Shown here one piece after another: positions 6,665-14,259 of a stretch of DNA of 14,259 nt (position 1 is its first letter; every line of letters starts with the position of its first letter). A program made the translations under genes and the position numbers. The stretch covers positions 1-14,259 of the forward strand of contig CAZJRF010000047.1 in assembly GCA_964548475.1 (NCBI GenBank). Direction: 5' to 3'. The notes under the pieces are model-generated. The model saw nothing but the letters and a program-made list of their open reading frames with translations, did not search any database and was not told the origin of the DNA. This DNA is from VGBK01 sp964548475. GTDB lineage: Bacteria > Actinomycetota > Acidimicrobiia > Spongiisociales > UBA11373.

Positions 6665-8310
6665 GCCGGGGGATCGGCGGCCGCGACGGGCCCGGCTGAG
6701 CCCGGGCGGGCCCGCCCGCCGGCGGGCAGCCGGAGCGCGGCCACCACGCCCGCCAGGATGAAGACGGCGGCAGCGGCAGTGGCGGTGCGGGCTGAGGCCA
6801 CGAAGGCTTCCTCCACAGCGGTCACCACCGGCCCGGCGGCGGGGTCCTCGCGCAAGGCGGGAAGGATGGCTCCGGCGCTGGCGCGCACCGCGTCCGTGAT
6901 GCCCTGGCGAGCCTCGGCCGGCAGGCCCGGTACCTGGGCGAGCCGGGAGTCGGTGCCGGTACCAAGGCCCACGATGAGCAGAGTGCCGAGGATGGCAATG
7001 CCCAGGGCCGAGCCGACCTGGCGGAAGGTGCTCTGGATGCCGGAGGCCTGTCCCGAAGCCTCCGGGGGCACGTCGACGAGGATGGCGTTGGTCAGCTGAG
7101 CGGTGGCCAGTCCCACTCCCGCACCGTAGAGAAAGAGAGGCCCGGCCAGGATCCATCCGGTGGCCGAGGTGGAAAGGAGGGGGACGGCCGCAGCCAGGCC
7201 GGCCGCTTCGGCCAGCATCCCGGCCAGCACCACCGGCCGCGACCCGTAGCGGCGGGCCAGAGCGGCGGCCGGGCCGCCGGCGACGAAGGCTCCCGAGGCG
7301 AGCGCCACCAGCACCACCCCGGTGCCGTAGGCCGAATAGCCAAGCACCGACTGCAGGAACAGAGGAAGAATGAAGATGAGCCCGAACTCGCCCAGGCTGA
7401 CTACGAGTGCCGCCAGGTTGCCGTTGCGGAACGAGCGCAGGCGGAACAGCGAGAAGTCGACCACCACCGTGCGCCCGGCCCGGGCCCGGCGCCGCTCGAC
7501 GGCGACGAACGCTGCCAGCAGCAGGGCCCCGGCGGCAAAGCCGGGCAACACGATGGAGATCGAGTCGAAGGGCCATCTCATGCCGAGGGCGGAGAAAGAG
7601 GCAGTGGGCCGCAGCCACCCGTAGCGCTGGCCCTCGATGAGGGCGAACACGATGGCTCCCAGCCCCAGCGATACGGTGATGATTCCCAGCGGATCGATCC
7701 CCCGGCGGGCGGAGGGGTCCCGGGTCTCGGGCACCAGCAGCAGGGCCCCGGCTGCCACCAGGGCCCCGATGGGCAGGTTGATGTAGAAGATCCAACGCCA
7801 GGAGTGCTCGGTGGTCAGGTAGCCGCCGAGCAGGGGCCCGAGGGCGGCCATCCCGCCGATCACTGATCCCCATACACCGAAGGCGATGGCGCGAGCCGGC
7901 CCCCGGAACATGGAGTTCACCGAGGAGAGGGTGGCGGGCAGGATCATCGCTCCGCCGATGCCCTGGACGAAGCGGGCGGCAATGAGCGACTGGGGCGACC
8001 ACGCCTGGCCTGCCCAGAGGCTGGATAGGACGAAGACTGCCACGCCGGTCAGGAAGAAGAGACGCCTTCCCCAGCGGTCGCCGGCCCGGCCCACGCTGAT
8101 CAGCAGAGCGGCAAAGACCAGGGCATAGATGGTGTTAAGCCACTCGGCGTCGGTGCCCTGCAGGCCCAGGTCGCCGATCATGGTGGGGATGGCCACGTTC
8201 ACCACCGTGGCGTCGACGATGATCATCGACACCCCCAGGCTGAGTACGGCCAGGCCGAGCCAGCGGCGGGCACCGGCGGCGGGCGCGACGGAGGAGGGCG
8301 AGGCGGTCAT
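6655..8310 (-). CDS. MFS multidrug efflux transporter, DHA2 (14-helix) family
   Basis: The 551-residue membrane protein belongs to the EmrB/QacA-type drug:proton antiporters. Helix 1 carries SMIIVDATVVNVAIPTM (motif D1), the loop after helix 2 has GRAGDRWGRR (motif A), ARFVQGIGGAMILPATLS marks helix 4 (motif B), and GPLLGGYLTTEHSWRWIFYI is motif C with the usual NLPIG continuation. The length and hydrophobic spacing fit 14 helices. It exports cationic or amphipathic compounds using the proton gradient, but the substrate cannot be told from sequence. Its 3' end overlaps the convergent reductase-like gene by ten bases. Its start lies 92 bases from the divergent Rrf2-type regulator, and the inverted repeat between them could control both directions. 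No strong Shine-Dalgarno is visible before ATG 8310. Confidence 0.9.
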   Translation of the reverse strand: MTASPSSVAPAAGARRWLGLAVLSLGVSMIIVDATVVNVAIPTMIGDLGLQGTDAEWLNTIYALVFAALLISVGRAGDRWGRRLFFLTGVAVFVLSSLWAGQAWSPQSLIAARFVQGIGGAMILPATLSSVNSMFRGPARAIAFGVWGSVIGGMAALGPLLGGYLTTEHSWRWIFYINLPIGALVAAGALLLVPETRDPSARRGIDPLGIITVSLGLGAIVFALIEGQRYGWLRPTASFSALGMRWPFDSISIVLPGFAAGALLLAAFVAVERRRARAGRTVVVDFSLFRLRSFRNGNLAALVVSLGEFGLIFILPLFLQSVLGYSAYGTGVVLVALASGAFVAGGPAAALARRYGSRPVVLAGMLAEAAGLAAAVPLLSTSATGWILAGPLFLYGAGVGLATAQLTNAILVDVPPEASGQASGIQSTFRQVGSALGIAILGTLLIVGLGTGTDSRLAQVPGLPAEARQGITDAVRASAGAILPALREDPAAGPVVTAVEEAFVASARTATAAAAVFILAGVVAALRLPAGGRARPGSAGPVAAADPPAQR

Positions 8311-8357
8311 GAGGGCCGCACGATAGAGAGGCGCGAGAGGTCCTCGGGCGCGGCGGC

Positions 8358-8398
8358 TTGCGAGGGGGCCTACTCAACGCATATACTTATCTGTTGAG
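8358..8398 (+). promoter_or_regulatory. Promoter and operator of the Rrf2-type regulator
   Basis: TTGCGA (8358-8363) and TATACT (8382-8387) are 18 bases apart and fit a housekeeping -35/-10 pair. Transcription would start near 8394, leaving only about eight bases before GTG 8403, so the mRNA is nearly leaderless. This agrees with the lack of a Shine-Dalgarno. The inverted repeat CTCAAC (8373-8378) / GTTGAG (8393-8398) with a 14-base spacer brackets the -10 box, the expected place for autorepression. Minus-strand promoter elements for the divergent exporter are possible here but less clear. Confidence 0.55.
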
Positions 8399-8402
8399 AG
8401 AT

Positions 8403-8897
8403 GTGATCAACCAGACCAGCCGTTACGCCCTCAGCGTCCTGAGCTACCTGGCCCGCCGGGGCGAGAAGCGAGTGCCGGCTCACCAGATCGCCGCCGAGAC
8501 CGGGACCCCGGCCAACTACGTGGCCAAGATCCTTGCCGCTCTGCGCAAGGAGGGGGTGGTGGAGGCGGAGAAGGGCTGGGGCGGCGGGTACGGGCTGCGC
8601 CCCCGGGCCGAAGAGATCCCCCTCGGCCGGGTGATGGACCTGTTCGAGGAGGAGGCGGGCCCGGTGTCGTGCCCCTTCGTGCAGCCTCAGTGCGGCTGCC
8701 GCCTGGCGCAGCCGGGTTCGGTTCGGGTGCCCTTTCGCCCGCATCGGGCGGGGGATCTCGCCTGCCCCTACGGGGCGGAGCGGTGCACCGTGAGCAACCC
8801 CTGCCCTCTGCATCGGCACTGGGCGCGGGTACGAGAGGGTTACTGGGGACTGGCGGAGACCCGCATCGGCGAGTTGGCGGGGAGGAGCGCCGGCTGA
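8403..8897 (+). CDS. Rrf2-family transcriptional regulator with six cysteines
   Basis: The protein has 164 residues from GTG 8403, giving the classic Rrf2 opening MINQTSRYALSVLSYLA; the upstream in-frame start at 8358 lies inside the promoter and is rejected. The winged helix covers about residues 1-68, with the recognition helix in GTPANYVAKILAALRKEG and the wing in GGYGLRPR. After the dimer helix (about 74-84) come cysteines 90, 97, 99, 121, 128 and 134. The last two fit the family's cluster-ligand region (CTVSNPCPLHRHW), while the first four sit in a loop longer than in IscR or NsrR. An Fe-S cluster sensing oxygen, NO, iron or thiol state is therefore likely, but which cysteines bind it is unclear. 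It probably represses itself and the downstream doxX-like gene, and perhaps the divergent exporter. Confidence 0.88.
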   Translation: MINQTSRYALSVLSYLARRGEKRVPAHQIAAETGTPANYVAKILAALRKEGVVEAEKGWGGGYGLRPRAEEIPLGRVMDLFEEEAGPVSCPFVQPQCGCRLAQPGSVRVPFRPHRAGDLACPYGAERCTVSNPCPLHRHWARVREGYWGLAETRIGELAGRSAG

Positions 8898-8920
8898 CCA
8901 ACTCCTCTTCATTATGGGAA

Positions 8921-8938
8921 CTTAACGGATATCAATAT
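8921..8938 (+). promoter_or_regulatory. Candidate Rrf2 operator/promoter upstream of the DoxX-like gene
   Basis: CTTAACGGATATCAATAT matches 13 of 18 positions of the sequence starting at 8373 before the regulator gene, with CTYAACGSATAT shared in the first twelve. It lies in the most AT-rich part of the 76-base gap before the DoxX-like gene, where a -10 box (TATCAA or CAATAT) could sit. The second half of the upstream inverted repeat is not conserved here, so the site could be a half-site. Confidence 0.4.
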
Positions 8939-8973
8939 GCGGAGATCACACGAGAGCAGAGGAGGCCCGCACA

Positions 8974-9552
8974 ATGGCAGTTGACATAGAACGGCGCGAC
9001 GAGACGCAGGTGCTGGTGGAAGTGAGAGAGGGCTTCGGGGGCGGGGCCCGCAAGGTGCTGGCCGCCCTGCGCCTGTCGATGGGCTTCGTGTTCATGTGGG
9101 CGTTCCTGGACAAGCTGTTCGCTCTCGGGTTCTCCACCGGCCGGCAGTCGGACGGCAGCATCGACTTCTTTGCCGAGGGGGCGGCAGCCCTCAACGGCGG
9201 GTCGCCGGCTCGCGGCTTTCTGTCCGGGAGCCGGGGCCCGCTGTCTTCCTTCTGGCAGGGCCTGGCCGGCGATGCCTGGGTGAACTGGGTGTTCATGGGG
9301 GCGCTGGCCGCGCTCGGGGTAGCCCTGCTGCTGGGCATCGGCCTGCGCCTGGCCGCGGTGGGCGGATCGATCCTGATGCTGTCCATGTGGTCGGTGGCCA
9401 TGCTCCCGACGAGCAATCCCGTCATGGACAGCCACCTGATCTATGCCTTGTTGCTGGCGTTGTTGGCGGTCGGCGCGGCCGGTCATACCTGGGGCCTGGG
9501 GGAGCGGTGGAGTCGTACCGCCCTGGTGCGGCGCCTCCCCTTCCTCAAGTAG
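8974..9552 (+). CDS. DoxX-family integral membrane protein
   Basis: The 192-residue protein has four predicted membrane helices (about residues 28-48, 108-128, 129-150 and 158-178). The first helix has LRLSMGFVFMWAFLDKLFAL, and the last loop has GHTWGLGERW, as in actinobacterial DoxX proteins. DoxX/DoxD relatives are subunits of thiosulfate:quinone oxidoreductase in archaea. In mycobacteria a DoxX protein works with superoxide dismutase and a thiol oxidoreductase in a membrane redox complex. Neither partner is in the window, so a role in membrane redox balance is inference. AGGAGG at 8960-8965, eight bases before ATG 8974, fixes the start. It follows the Rrf2-type regulator by 76 bases and probably belongs to its regulon. 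The 134 bases after it, before the convergent peptidase gene, show only a weak AGCCC-TGG-GGGCT hairpin at 9636-9648. Confidence 0.82.
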   Translation: MAVDIERRDETQVLVEVREGFGGGARKVLAALRLSMGFVFMWAFLDKLFALGFSTGRQSDGSIDFFAEGAAALNGGSPARGFLSGSRGPLSSFWQGLAGDAWVNWVFMGALAALGVALLLGIGLRLAAVGGSILMLSMWSVAMLPTSNPVMDSHLIYALLLALLAVGAAGHTWGLGERWSRTALVRRLPFLK

Positions 9553-9686
9553 CGGCGACCCGGAGGCAGGTGGAGGGGGCGGGAGGAGGGCAAGGGCGCG
9601 ACCGGCCCGAGCCGCGGTCTTGCTCTCTCCGCTGGAGCCCTGGGGGCTTTCGGTGTTCTCCGGTCGTCGCGGGAGAGGCGATCTTT

Positions 9687-10826
9687 CTACCCGCAGGAGG
9701 GCATGGCGATGAGGCCCAGCGCCTCGGCCAGAGCGGCCCGGGTGGCCGGCCCCACCTTGCCGTCGACGGTGAGGTCGTGGTCGCGTTGGAAGGCGGCCAC
9801 CGCCTGCCGGGTGAGCGAGCCGTAGACGCCGTCGAAGGGGCCGGCGTCGTAGCCGAGCACGCGCAGCCACTCCTGGAGGGTGCGCACGTCCTCCCCGCGC
9901 GCTTCGCCCGGGCGCAGGATGCGGCCGGTCGGGTCGGTGAGTGAGGAGAAGCCGCTCCCCTCGGCAATGCGCCGGATAGCCGCCCGGGTGGCCGGCCCGA
10001 CGACTCCGTCGGCACCGAGGTCCTGCTCCTGTTGGAACGAGCGAACGGCGTGGTCGGTGAGGCGCCCGAATATCCCGTCCACCGGGCCGGCCTCGTGGTT
10101 GCGCAGGTTGAGGAAGCCCTGCAGTTCCGAGATGTCGTTGCCCGACATGCCCCGGCGCAGCAACCGGGTTCCGCCCAGCAAGGCGTCGAGCGGGGTACTG
10201 CTCCCTCCGGAGCACACCGGCGGGGTGACGGTGATGCCCTGGGCGGCCCGCAGCGCCTGGTAGGGGTTGACGATGACCCCCGAGGGGTCGCGCAACTCGA
10301 AGTGCAGGTGAGGTGCAGTGCTCTCGGCGTTGCCGCTGTCTCCCACCCACCCGATGAGCTCCCCCGCCTGCACGTGGACCCCGGGGCGCAGGCCGGGGGC
10401 GATGCCCCACCCCTGGCCGTCGTCCGTGCCGGGGCTGTCGTTGTTCAGGTGGATGTAGTAGGTCTGCCAGCCATCGTCGTGGCGCAGGGCCAGAGAGCAG
10501 CAGTTGTTGGGCCGGAGGTCGTCGGGGTTGGACGACCAGTTCACAAACTCTATCCGGCCCGAGGCGACGGCCACCACCGGGGTCATCTTGGCGGCCATGA
10601 GGTCCTGGGCATGGTGCTGGCCGTTGGCGCGGTCGGCGTAGAACGTGTCGGTGTAGCTGACTTCGCCGACAACGGGGAAGACCAGCGGGTAGCCGACCAT
10701 CTCCCCATAGGTGTGAGTGGCGGCCCCGGCGGCCGGGGCTACCGCCACCAGCATCATGAGAGCGACGGCTATGGCGAGGCCGGCTCGGGATGATCGGTGA
10801 GCGGCCGCGGGCAGGGCATCGGGCAT
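9687..10826 (-). CDS. Secreted M23-family peptidase with two peptidoglycan-binding domains
   Basis: The 379-residue protein starts with a signal peptide: Arg at 11 and 14, hydrophobic core at 16-34, probable cleavage near AAGAA-TH at 36-37. The M23 (LytM-like) domain spans about 45-190. It shows the zinc ligands in HHAQD (His71, Asp75) and HLHFE (His173, His175), plus the supporting YYIHL (His126) and the family's GDSGN turn. Two peptidoglycan_binding_1 repeats follow at about 223-288 and 303-370, each with DG-hydrophobic-G and a VGPATRAA ending. The likely job is to cleave cell-wall peptide cross-links outside the membrane, anchored by the two repeats. The ATG at 10826 has GGGGGAGG only two to five bases upstream, an unusually short but usable spacing. 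It lies 118 bases downstream of the ribonucleotide reductase on the same strand; any functional link is unknown. Confidence 0.9.
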   Translation of the reverse strand: MPDALPAAAHRSSRAGLAIAVALMMLVAVAPAAGAATHTYGEMVGYPLVFPVVGEVSYTDTFYADRANGQHHAQDLMAAKMTPVVAVASGRIEFVNWSSNPDDLRPNNCCSLALRHDDGWQTYYIHLNNDSPGTDDGQGWGIAPGLRPGVHVQAGELIGWVGDSGNAESTAPHLHFELRDPSGVIVNPYQALRAAQGITVTPPVCSGGSSTPLDALLGGTRLLRRGMSGNDISELQGFLNLRNHEAGPVDGIFGRLTDHAVRSFQQEQDLGADGVVGPATRAAIRRIAEGSGFSSLTDPTGRILRPGEARGEDVRTLQEWLRVLGYDAGPFDGVYGSLTRQAVAAFQRDHDLTVDGKVGPATRAALAEALGLIAMPSCG

Positions 10827-10944
10827 ATCCTCCCCCGGTGTGGGGTGCTCGCTGGATATCTTCGGCGCCCGTGGGCGACCTCTTCAGCCTAACCGGGCGG
10901 GCAGGTTCGGCCAGTCCGCCCCCGGCGCGGGCCGGCCGGCACCC

Positions 10945-13900
10945 TCAGGAGCAGCCCATGGAGTTGCCGCAGTTGAGGCACTTGTAGCAGGAGCCGTTGC
11001 GCACCGTGATGTGCCCGCACACATCGCACAGGGGAGCACCGCCCATGAGCGAGCCCAGCGCTCCCTGTACCGAGAGGGTCTGGGCCCGGGCCGCATCTCC
11101 TCCGGCCGCCGGCACGGCCACCGGGGCGGGCTTGCCGTGGCCGTTGCCTCCCGCCGGGTGCGGCACCCGGGCCGCGGGGCGGTTGGTGGGCATCGGCCGC
11201 GCCGGCAGCTTGGGCGGCTGGTCGGCGGTCTCGGTCAGCTCCAACTGCAGGCCGGCATCCACCGCCAGGCCCTTGGGCGGCTCGGGGAGATCTCGCTCGG
11301 TAGCCGGGGGCACCTGGACCAGATCGGTGCGCCCCAGGTACTCGAGCCCGAGGGCGCGGAAGACGTAGTCGACGATGGAGTTGGCCATCTTGATGTTGGG
11401 ATGGCCCTCCACCAATCCCCGGGGCTCGAAGGTGTGGAAGGTGAAGGTGTCGACGAACTCCTCGAGGGGCACGCCGTACTGCAGGCCCTTGGAAACCGCG
11501 ATGGCGAAACAGGAAAGGATACCGCGCAGGGTGGCTCCCTCCTTGGCCAGGTCGATGAACATCTCCCCGAGGGTGCCGTCCTCGTACTCGCCGGTGCGCA
11601 GGAAGATCTTGTGCCCGCCCACCCTGGCTTCCTGGGTCCAGCCTCGCCGCCGGGCGGGGAGCACGAAGCGAGGCCGGACGGCCCCCTTGTAGGCCTGGGA
11701 GGGGCTCAATCCGGGAGCGAAATACCCCCCGACCACCCGGGCCTGGGCTTCGAGGGCATCGCTGACTTCGACCGGTTCCTCGTCGGGGGTGTGCCCCTCG
11801 TCGCTGGTGACCGAGAGGGGTTGGCTGGCCTTGGAGCCGTCGCGGTACAGGGCCATCGCTTTGAGGCCCAGGTCCCAGGAGAGCCGGTAGGCCTCTTCGA
11901 TCTCGTCGACGGTGGCCTCGTGGGGCATGTTGATGGTGTTGTGGTTGACAATTCCATTCCCAACGAACGCGTGGCTGCCCGGTACAGAGACGTCGAACAC
12001 CTCAGAGCGGCCGGCATCCGCGACCGAGACCACCGGGCTGAAGTGCATTCCGTCGGTCAGCACCGTCTGACACCACTCGGGGAGAACCATTCCCGGGACC
12101 CGACTGATCCGCTCCAGCGTGCGCCGGCTCACGTGCTTGGTTCGGGGGTCGAGGAGGAAGGAGAATCCCTCGCGAACCCCATACTCACCGCGCCCCGACT
12201 TGCCCCGGGGGAGCAGGGCATACAGCTGGGGAGGGTTGAGGCCCGGGACCACGTCTGCGGTGCTCTGACGGAACCGGCGCGCAAGCAGTCGGGCGGCAGC
12301 CTGCTGCTTGTGAGGCTCGGCGAAGGACACGAGCCCGGCGAGTCGCTGCGCCTCTGCCCCAGAAGCGTATACCTCGTCGAAGTCCTTGTCGTAGCGTCGG
12401 TCGTGCTTGGTAATGCGGCTGTGGACTACGCCCAGATTGGTGAGGACCGCCTGGAGGTCGTCGAGCAGCTCCCGCGAATCCATGCAGATCCCGACCTTCG
12501 GGGCGACACCCGAGGATACGTATCCGTCCAGGAAGAGGCCGCTGAGGAAGGAGAGAACGGATTCTCGCGGCGACAGGAGCACCGCATCGGGGATGCGCTT
12601 GTTGCTGGCTCGCTCACCGCACCCCAGGTAGTCGAGGAACTCGACGATGGTCTTTGAAGAGACGACAACGGCCGGGCACTTCCCGGCGGACCTTGCGATC
12701 CTGGGCTCGACGCCGAACTCGCTGCGCCAGCCATCAGCCACCCGGGCGAGCACGGCCTCGTCGGCGTTGGTAACCACGACTGTCCAAGTCGAGCGCGAGA
12801 TGTGCCCTTCGGCGACGAAGGCTCCTAGCAGGAAGGCGAGTTCTGGCGTCATGCGCCTGGGAATGCGCACCGGCTTCTGGCTGCAGCGGGCAGGCGAAGC
12901 CCGAAAGCCGTAGAAGGGATAGGGGTTGGTGGCCCAGAGGTCGGCTCCATACCGGGTGGCCACGTAGTCCCCGGGCTGGAGTTCGTCGAGACGGCGCCAC
13001 TCCAGGCGGCCGTCTCCCGCGACCAGGACGCAATGGTTAGGGGTGCCGGTGATGGAGTGACCGGAGCGAAGCACCGTTCGACGCACCGGCCGCTCTCCAC
13101 CGAAGTAGAAGGCGTCGGTCTTGTGGGGGCCACCCAGCGAGGCCACCTCGAGGACCTCATCGCGGAACGAATCGGGTGGCTCGCCGAGATGGAGGCTACC
13201 GATTCGGACTAACCCGTCGCCGGTGGTCAGGAGAGTGTTGCCGACCACGCACTTCGAGATGGCTCCCGTGATGAAGGGCTGCACCGCCGCCATGGCCTTG
13301 ATGTGTCCGGTGTGGTGGATGAAGCGGCTGCCGTAGCGGCCGTTGCGGTTGGCGGTGTCGAAGACCGGCAGGTGCTCCGGGCGCAGATGGGGTGCTCCCT
13401 CGATGGTCTGGCGTCCGCAGATGTGGTCGCCGGCCTCCCGGATCTGCTCGGGAGTGAGGCCGAGATGGCGAAGCAGGTCGAAGCCGGGGGCTGCCCAGTG
13501 CGCCTCGTCCACCCCGAGGCGGGTGAGGGCCGCCTCCCCAATGACGTAGGGGCTGAAGGCGTGGCGCAACTCGAAGACTCCGGGCAGGGAGCGCTCGACG
13601 GCCTCGATCTCCTCGTTAGTCAGGCCGAGGGCGGCCAGTGCCGGCGGGTCGATGTGAGGGGCGCCCTGCAGCGTCATGGTGCCCACCACGTAGCGGACCA
13701 TCTCGGCGCGTTCCTCCGGCGTGTAGCCCAGGGCGCGCAGAGCCGGGTCGATGGACTGGTTGGCGATCTTGAAGTAGCCGCCCCCGGCCAGCTTCTTGAA
13801 CTTGACCAGGGCGAAGTCGGGTTCCACGCCGGTGGTGTCGCAGTCCATCTGTAGGGAAATCGTGCCGGTGGGGGCGAGGGCGGTGGTCTGGGCGTTGCGG

Positions 13901-14259
13901 TACCCGTGCTGCTCTCCCGACTCGAGGGCCGAGTCCCAGGCGTGCCGGGCAGCCTCGAGCAACTCGCCGGGGCAGTGGGCCGGGTCGATGCCCACTACCT
14001 GGTGGGAGATGCCCTCGTACTCCTCCTGCGGGGTGTCGTAGGAGGCCCGCCGATGGTTGCGGATCACTCGCAGCATGGCGTCTCGGTTCTCGGCAAAGCG
14101 GGGGAAGGGGCCGAGGAGCGAAGCCAACTCGGCCGAAGTGGCATAGGCCGCCCCGGTGAGCACGGCGGTGAGGGCGGCGCTGATCGCCCGGCCCTGGTCG
14201 CTGTCGTAGGCGATGCCACTGCGCATCAAGAGCGACCCGAGGTTGGCGTACCCCAGGCC
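10945..14259 (-). CDS. nrdJ: Adenosylcobalamin-dependent (class II) ribonucleotide reductase, C-terminal part, interrupted by an intein
   Basis: The frame is open from the window edge (14259, in phase) to TGA at 10945; the N-terminus is missing. It reduces ribonucleotides to deoxyribonucleotides using a cobalamin radical. Extein signs include GYANLGSLLM at the edge, ALAPTGTIS, and then FITGAISK joined after splicing to TINMPHEATVDEIEEAYRLS and LGLKAMALYRDGSKASQPLS. Further on come FTFHTFEPRGLVEGHPNIKM and a Cys-rich tail (CDVCGHITVRNG, SCYKCLNCGNSMGCS) that binds zinc and shuttles electrons in NrdJ proteins. About 336 extein residues before and 330 after the intein are visible. A proline-rich linker lies between the body and the tail. 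The 118 bases after the stop hold no gene. No nrdR or cobalamin riboswitch is visible, since the 5' end is outside. Confidence 0.93.
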   Translation of the reverse strand, partial: GLGYANLGSLLMRSGIAYDSDQGRAISAALTAVLTGAAYATSAELASLLGPFPRFAENRDAMLRVIRNHRRASYDTPQEEYEGISHQVVGIDPAHCPGELLEAARHAWDSALESGEQHGYRNAQTTALAPTGTISLQMDCDTTGVEPDFALVKFKKLAGGGYFKIANQSIDPALRALGYTPEERAEMVRYVVGTMTLQGAPHIDPPALAALGLTNEEIEAVERSLPGVFELRHAFSPYVIGEAALTRLGVDEAHWAAPGFDLLRHLGLTPEQIREAGDHICGRQTIEGAPHLRPEHLPVFDTANRNGRYGSRFIHHTGHIKAMAAVQPFITGAISKCVVGNTLLTTGDGLVRIGSLHLGEPPDSFRDEVLEVASLGGPHKTDAFYFGGERPVRRTVLRSGHSITGTPNHCVLVAGDGRLEWRRLDELQPGDYVATRYGADLWATNPYPFYGFRASPARCSQKPVRIPRRMTPELAFLLGAFVAEGHISRSTWTVVVTNADEAVLARVADGWRSEFGVEPRIARSAGKCPAVVVSSKTIVEFLDYLGCGERASNKRIPDAVLLSPRESVLSFLSGLFLDGYVSSGVAPKVGICMDSRELLDDLQAVLTNLGVVHSRITKHDRRYDKDFDEVYASGAEAQRLAGLVSFAEPHKQQAAARLLARRFRQSTADVVPGLNPPQLYALLPRGKSGRGEYGVREGFSFLLDPRTKHVSRRTLERISRVPGMVLPEWCQTVLTDGMHFSPVVSVADAGRSEVFDVSVPGSHAFVGNGIVNHNTINMPHEATVDEIEEAYRLSWDLGLKAMALYRDGSKASQPLSVTSDEGHTPDEEPVEVSDALEAQARVVGGYFAPGLSPSQAYKGAVRPRFVLPARRRGWTQEARVGGHKIFLRTGEYEDGTLGEMFIDLAKEGATLRGILSCFAIAVSKGLQYGVPLEEFVDTFTFHTFEPRGLVEGHPNIKMANSIVDYVFRALGLEYLGRTDLVQVPPATERDLPEPPKGLAVDAGLQLELTETADQPPKLPARPMPTNRPAARVPHPAGGNGHGKPAPVAVPAAGGDAARAQTLSVQGALGSLMGGAPLCDVCGHITVRNGSCYKCLNCGNSMGCS
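11938..13251 (-). mobile_element. Intein with LAGLIDADG homing endonuclease inside nrdJ
   Basis: The insert encodes 438 residues in frame, from Cys1 (codon 13251-13249) to Asn438 (11940-11938), and splits GAISK from TINMP. Block A is CVVGNTLLTTGDG, block B is GHSITGTPNHCVLV with TPNH at 70-73, and the end is EVFDVSVPGSHAFVGNGIVN followed by HN, then Thr as the +1 nucleophile. All residues needed for protein splicing (Cys1, the block B Thr and His, penultimate His437, Asn438, Thr+1) are present. Between the splicing halves lie two dodecapeptide motifs, AFLLGAFVAEG (139-149) and FLSGLFLDGY (235-244). Each keeps an acidic residue (Glu148, Asp242), so the homing endonuclease may be active and the element mobile. 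After splicing the reductase reads through the conserved motif without change. The intein looks slightly poorer in GC than its host gene in spot counts. Confidence 0.93.

Noticed and set aside
6125..8002. 625-codon minus-strand open frame, longer than the exporter it overlaps
   Set aside because: It runs in another frame of the same strand, is rich in Arg, Pro, Gly and His with no domain, and the MFS protein in the competing frame has all family motifs.
8358..8402. In-frame upstream start that would add 15 residues to the Rrf2 regulator
   Set aside because: The extra codons lie over the -35/-10 promoter and operator, and Rrf2 proteins begin at the conserved MINQTSRYAL segment.
9636..9648. 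AGCCC-TGG-GGGCT followed by TTTC as a terminator between the convergent doxX and peptidase genes
   Set aside because: Five pairs with a three-base loop and a short T tail are too weak to call, although the position would suit.

Overview
The window is GC-rich (about 70% by eye), uses GTG and TTG starts, and has tightly packed genes. Together with an F420-type reductase and a class II ribonucleotide reductase ending in a Cys-rich tail, this points to an actinobacterial chromosome, perhaps from a metagenome bin or draft genome: there is a 10-N assembly gap at 1480-1489. No rRNA, tRNA, CRISPR array or insertion sequence was seen. Assignments come from reading motifs; no database search was run.

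Left part (1-3104). The minus strand carries the N-terminus of arginyl-tRNA synthetase (cut by the window edge), a membrane-anchored putative anti-sigma protein with an extracellular Gln/Asn-rich low-complexity tail, and its ECF sigma factor, with stop and start overlapping as ATGA. Upstream of these on the same strand is an arsenate-reductase-type phosphatase (ArsC). A second low-molecular-weight phosphatase diverges from it.

Middle (3129-6112, minus strand). An asparagine-synthetase-like protein has Ser in place of the catalytic Cys and lacks part of its glutaminase domain. After 291 bases without a gene comes a two-gene operon: an ECF sigma factor overlaps, again by ATGA, an O6-alkylguanine-DNA methyltransferase that carries an Ada-type four-Cys zinc domain at its C-terminus, the reverse of the order in E. 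coli Ada. This looks like a compact alkylation sensor/repair unit and is the best candidate here for an undescribed system.

Right-middle (6212-9552). An F420/flavin-reductase-like gene converges on a 14-helix drug-efflux MFS gene. Divergent from the MFS gene is a six-Cys Rrf2-family regulator followed by a DoxX-family membrane protein. The regions upstream of the regulator and of doxX share a CTYAACGSATAT element, and the first site lies inside an inverted repeat over a good -10 box. This suggests a redox- or nitrosative-stress regulon that may include the exporter.

Right end (9687-14259, minus strand). A secreted M23 peptidase with two peptidoglycan-binding domains follows the adenosylcobalamin-dependent ribonucleotide reductase. 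The reductase is cut at its N-terminus by the window edge and is interrupted by a complete-looking 438-residue intein with a LAGLIDADG homing endonuclease, inserted in the conserved GAISK/T motif.
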